Shown: positions 5,565 through 6,220 of the stretch, in pieces
Position numbering within the stretch: the first letter of the stretch is position 1
Layout of the letters: each line of letters opens with the position of its first letter
NCBI GenBank assembly: GCA_029946075.1
Contig: JAQSDT010000063.1
Span: forward strand, 1,814 to 8,033
DNA length: 6,220 nt
Direction of reading: 5' to 3'
Source of the DNA: a bacterium
GTDB lineage: Bacteria; Pseudomonadota; Alphaproteobacteria; Rhizobiales; Xanthobacteraceae
Program-made: the position numbers and the translations under genes
The notes under the pieces: generated by a model
What the model was told of the DNA's origin: nothing
The model's input: the letters and a program-made list of their open reading frames with translations, nothing else
Databases searched by the model: none

Positions 5565-6220
5565 TTACACCGGCTTCAGAAGCACGTGCTTTTTCTTTCC
5601 CATGGAAAGTTTGATGACGCCTTCGGGGGTGAGGCTGGATGGCGTCAGCGCCATCTTCTCGTCGGTCACGGCCGCATCGTTGACGCGCAGGCCACCGCCC
5701 TTGATCTGGCGGCGCGCTTCGCCGTTGGAGGCGACGAGGCCGGCCTTGACGAACAGGCCGAGCACGCCGGCGCCGGCTTCCAGTTCGCCACGCGAAATTT
5801 CGACCGTCGGCAGGCTTTCCGAGATCGCGCCTTGCTCGAAGGTCTGGCGCGCGGTTTCCGACGCCGTGTTGGCGGCATCGCGGCCGTGCAGCAGCGCGGT
5901 CGCTTCGGTCGCCAGCACCTTCTTGGCCTCGTTGATCTCGCCGCCCTGCAAAGCCGCAAGCTTCCCGATCTCGCTCATCGGAAGGATCGTGAACAGTTTT
6001 AGGAACTTGACGACGTCGGCGTCCTCGACGTTGCGCCAGTACTGCCAGAAATCGTAAGGGCTGAACTGGTCGGCGTTGAGCCACACCGCGCCTTGCGCGG
6101 TCTTGCCCATCTTGGCGCCGGAGGCGGTCGTCAGCAGCGGCGTGGTCAGCGCGAACAATTGCGCGGTGCCCATGCGGCGGCCGAGGTCGACGCCGTTGAC
6201 GATGTTGCCCCACTGGTCGG
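5565..6220 (-). CDS. tyrS: Tyrosyl-tRNA synthetase, C-terminal part (5' end outside window)
   Basis: The minus-strand frame is open to the window end (base 6220) and stops at TAA 5565-5567, giving 217 visible C-terminal residues. The visible part begins DQWGNIVNG, the conserved SDQWGNI tyrosine-site region of class I TyrRS, and runs on through LGRRMGTAQLFALTTPLLTT. KMGKT at 6099-6113 is the KMSKS-type signature that positions ATP; the variants KFGKT/KMGKT are normal for bacterial TyrRS. It continues with GAVWLN and SPYDFWQYW, also typical. The last 65 or so residues (GLFVKAGLVASNGEARRQI, then GGLRVND) form the S4-like RNA-binding domain that contacts tRNA-Tyr. The enzyme charges tRNA-Tyr in the cytoplasm and is essential. 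The ATG at 6173 is internal, not the start. No sign of truncation at the C-terminus. Confidence 0.96.
   Translation of the reverse strand, partial: DQWGNIVNGVDLGRRMGTAQLFALTTPLLTTASGAKMGKTAQGAVWLNADQFSPYDFWQYWRNVEDADVVKFLKLFTILPMSEIGKLAALQGGEINEAKKVLATEATALLHGRDAANTASETARQTFEQGAISESLPTVEISRGELEAGAGVLGLFVKAGLVASNGEARRQIKGGGLRVNDAAVTDEKMALTPSSLTPEGVIKLSMGKKKHVLLKPV

Noticed and set aside
5439..6057. Plus-strand open frames opposite tyrS.
   Set aside because: The opposite strand encodes the conserved C-terminal half of TyrRS with DQWGN, KMGKT and an S4 domain, so these frames are antisense shadows.
6099..6113. KMGKT in place of KMSKS in TyrRS, considered as an unusual active-site change.
   Set aside because: Bacterial TyrRS commonly carries KFGKT or KMGKT at this place, so it is normal for the family.

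Overview
The window looks like a chromosomal segment of an alphaproteobacterium of the Bradyrhizobium/Rhodopseudomonas/Afipia group (Nitrobacteraceae). The reasons are the high GC content, the strong G/C preference at third codon positions in the flanking genes, the Tat-like ABC_sub_bind lipid-free binding protein typical of these genomes, and a perfect FixK/FNR-type box. This is inference from sequence character; no database search was possible.

Layout: (1) 1-2379, plus strand, is the C-terminal 792 residues of a large AsmA/YhdP-like envelope protein (DUF3971 plus AsmA-like C-terminal region), cut by the window start. (2) 2437-2943, minus strand, is a small four-helix membrane protein of unknown function, convergent with the AsmA-like gene. 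(3) 2944-3209 is a divergent intergenic region holding a perfect TTGAT-N4-ATCAA box at 2979-2992, a cluster of short inverted GGACA/TGTCC motifs and an AT-rich patch. (4) 3210-4166, plus strand, is an orphan periplasmic ABC_sub_bind substrate-binding protein with a twin-arginine-like signal peptide. (5) 4248-5495, minus strand, is a 12-helix MFS transporter of the monocarboxylate/oxalate-formate type, convergent with the binding protein. (6) 5565-6220, minus strand, is the C-terminal part of tyrosyl-tRNA synthetase (tyrS), cut by the window end and 69 bases upstream of the MFS gene.

The AsmA-like gene, the MFS gene and tyrS share high-GC codon use. The middle block (about 2437-4000) uses clearly more A/T-ending codons and looks like accessory DNA placed between conserved genes. 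Within the binding-protein gene, codon use switches sharply back to high GC3 near base 4020, which suggests a mosaic 3' end. The most testable lead is the FixK/FNR box, which would place the unknown membrane protein, and perhaps the binding protein, under oxygen control. I see no CRISPR array, tRNA, rRNA, transposase or defence system here.
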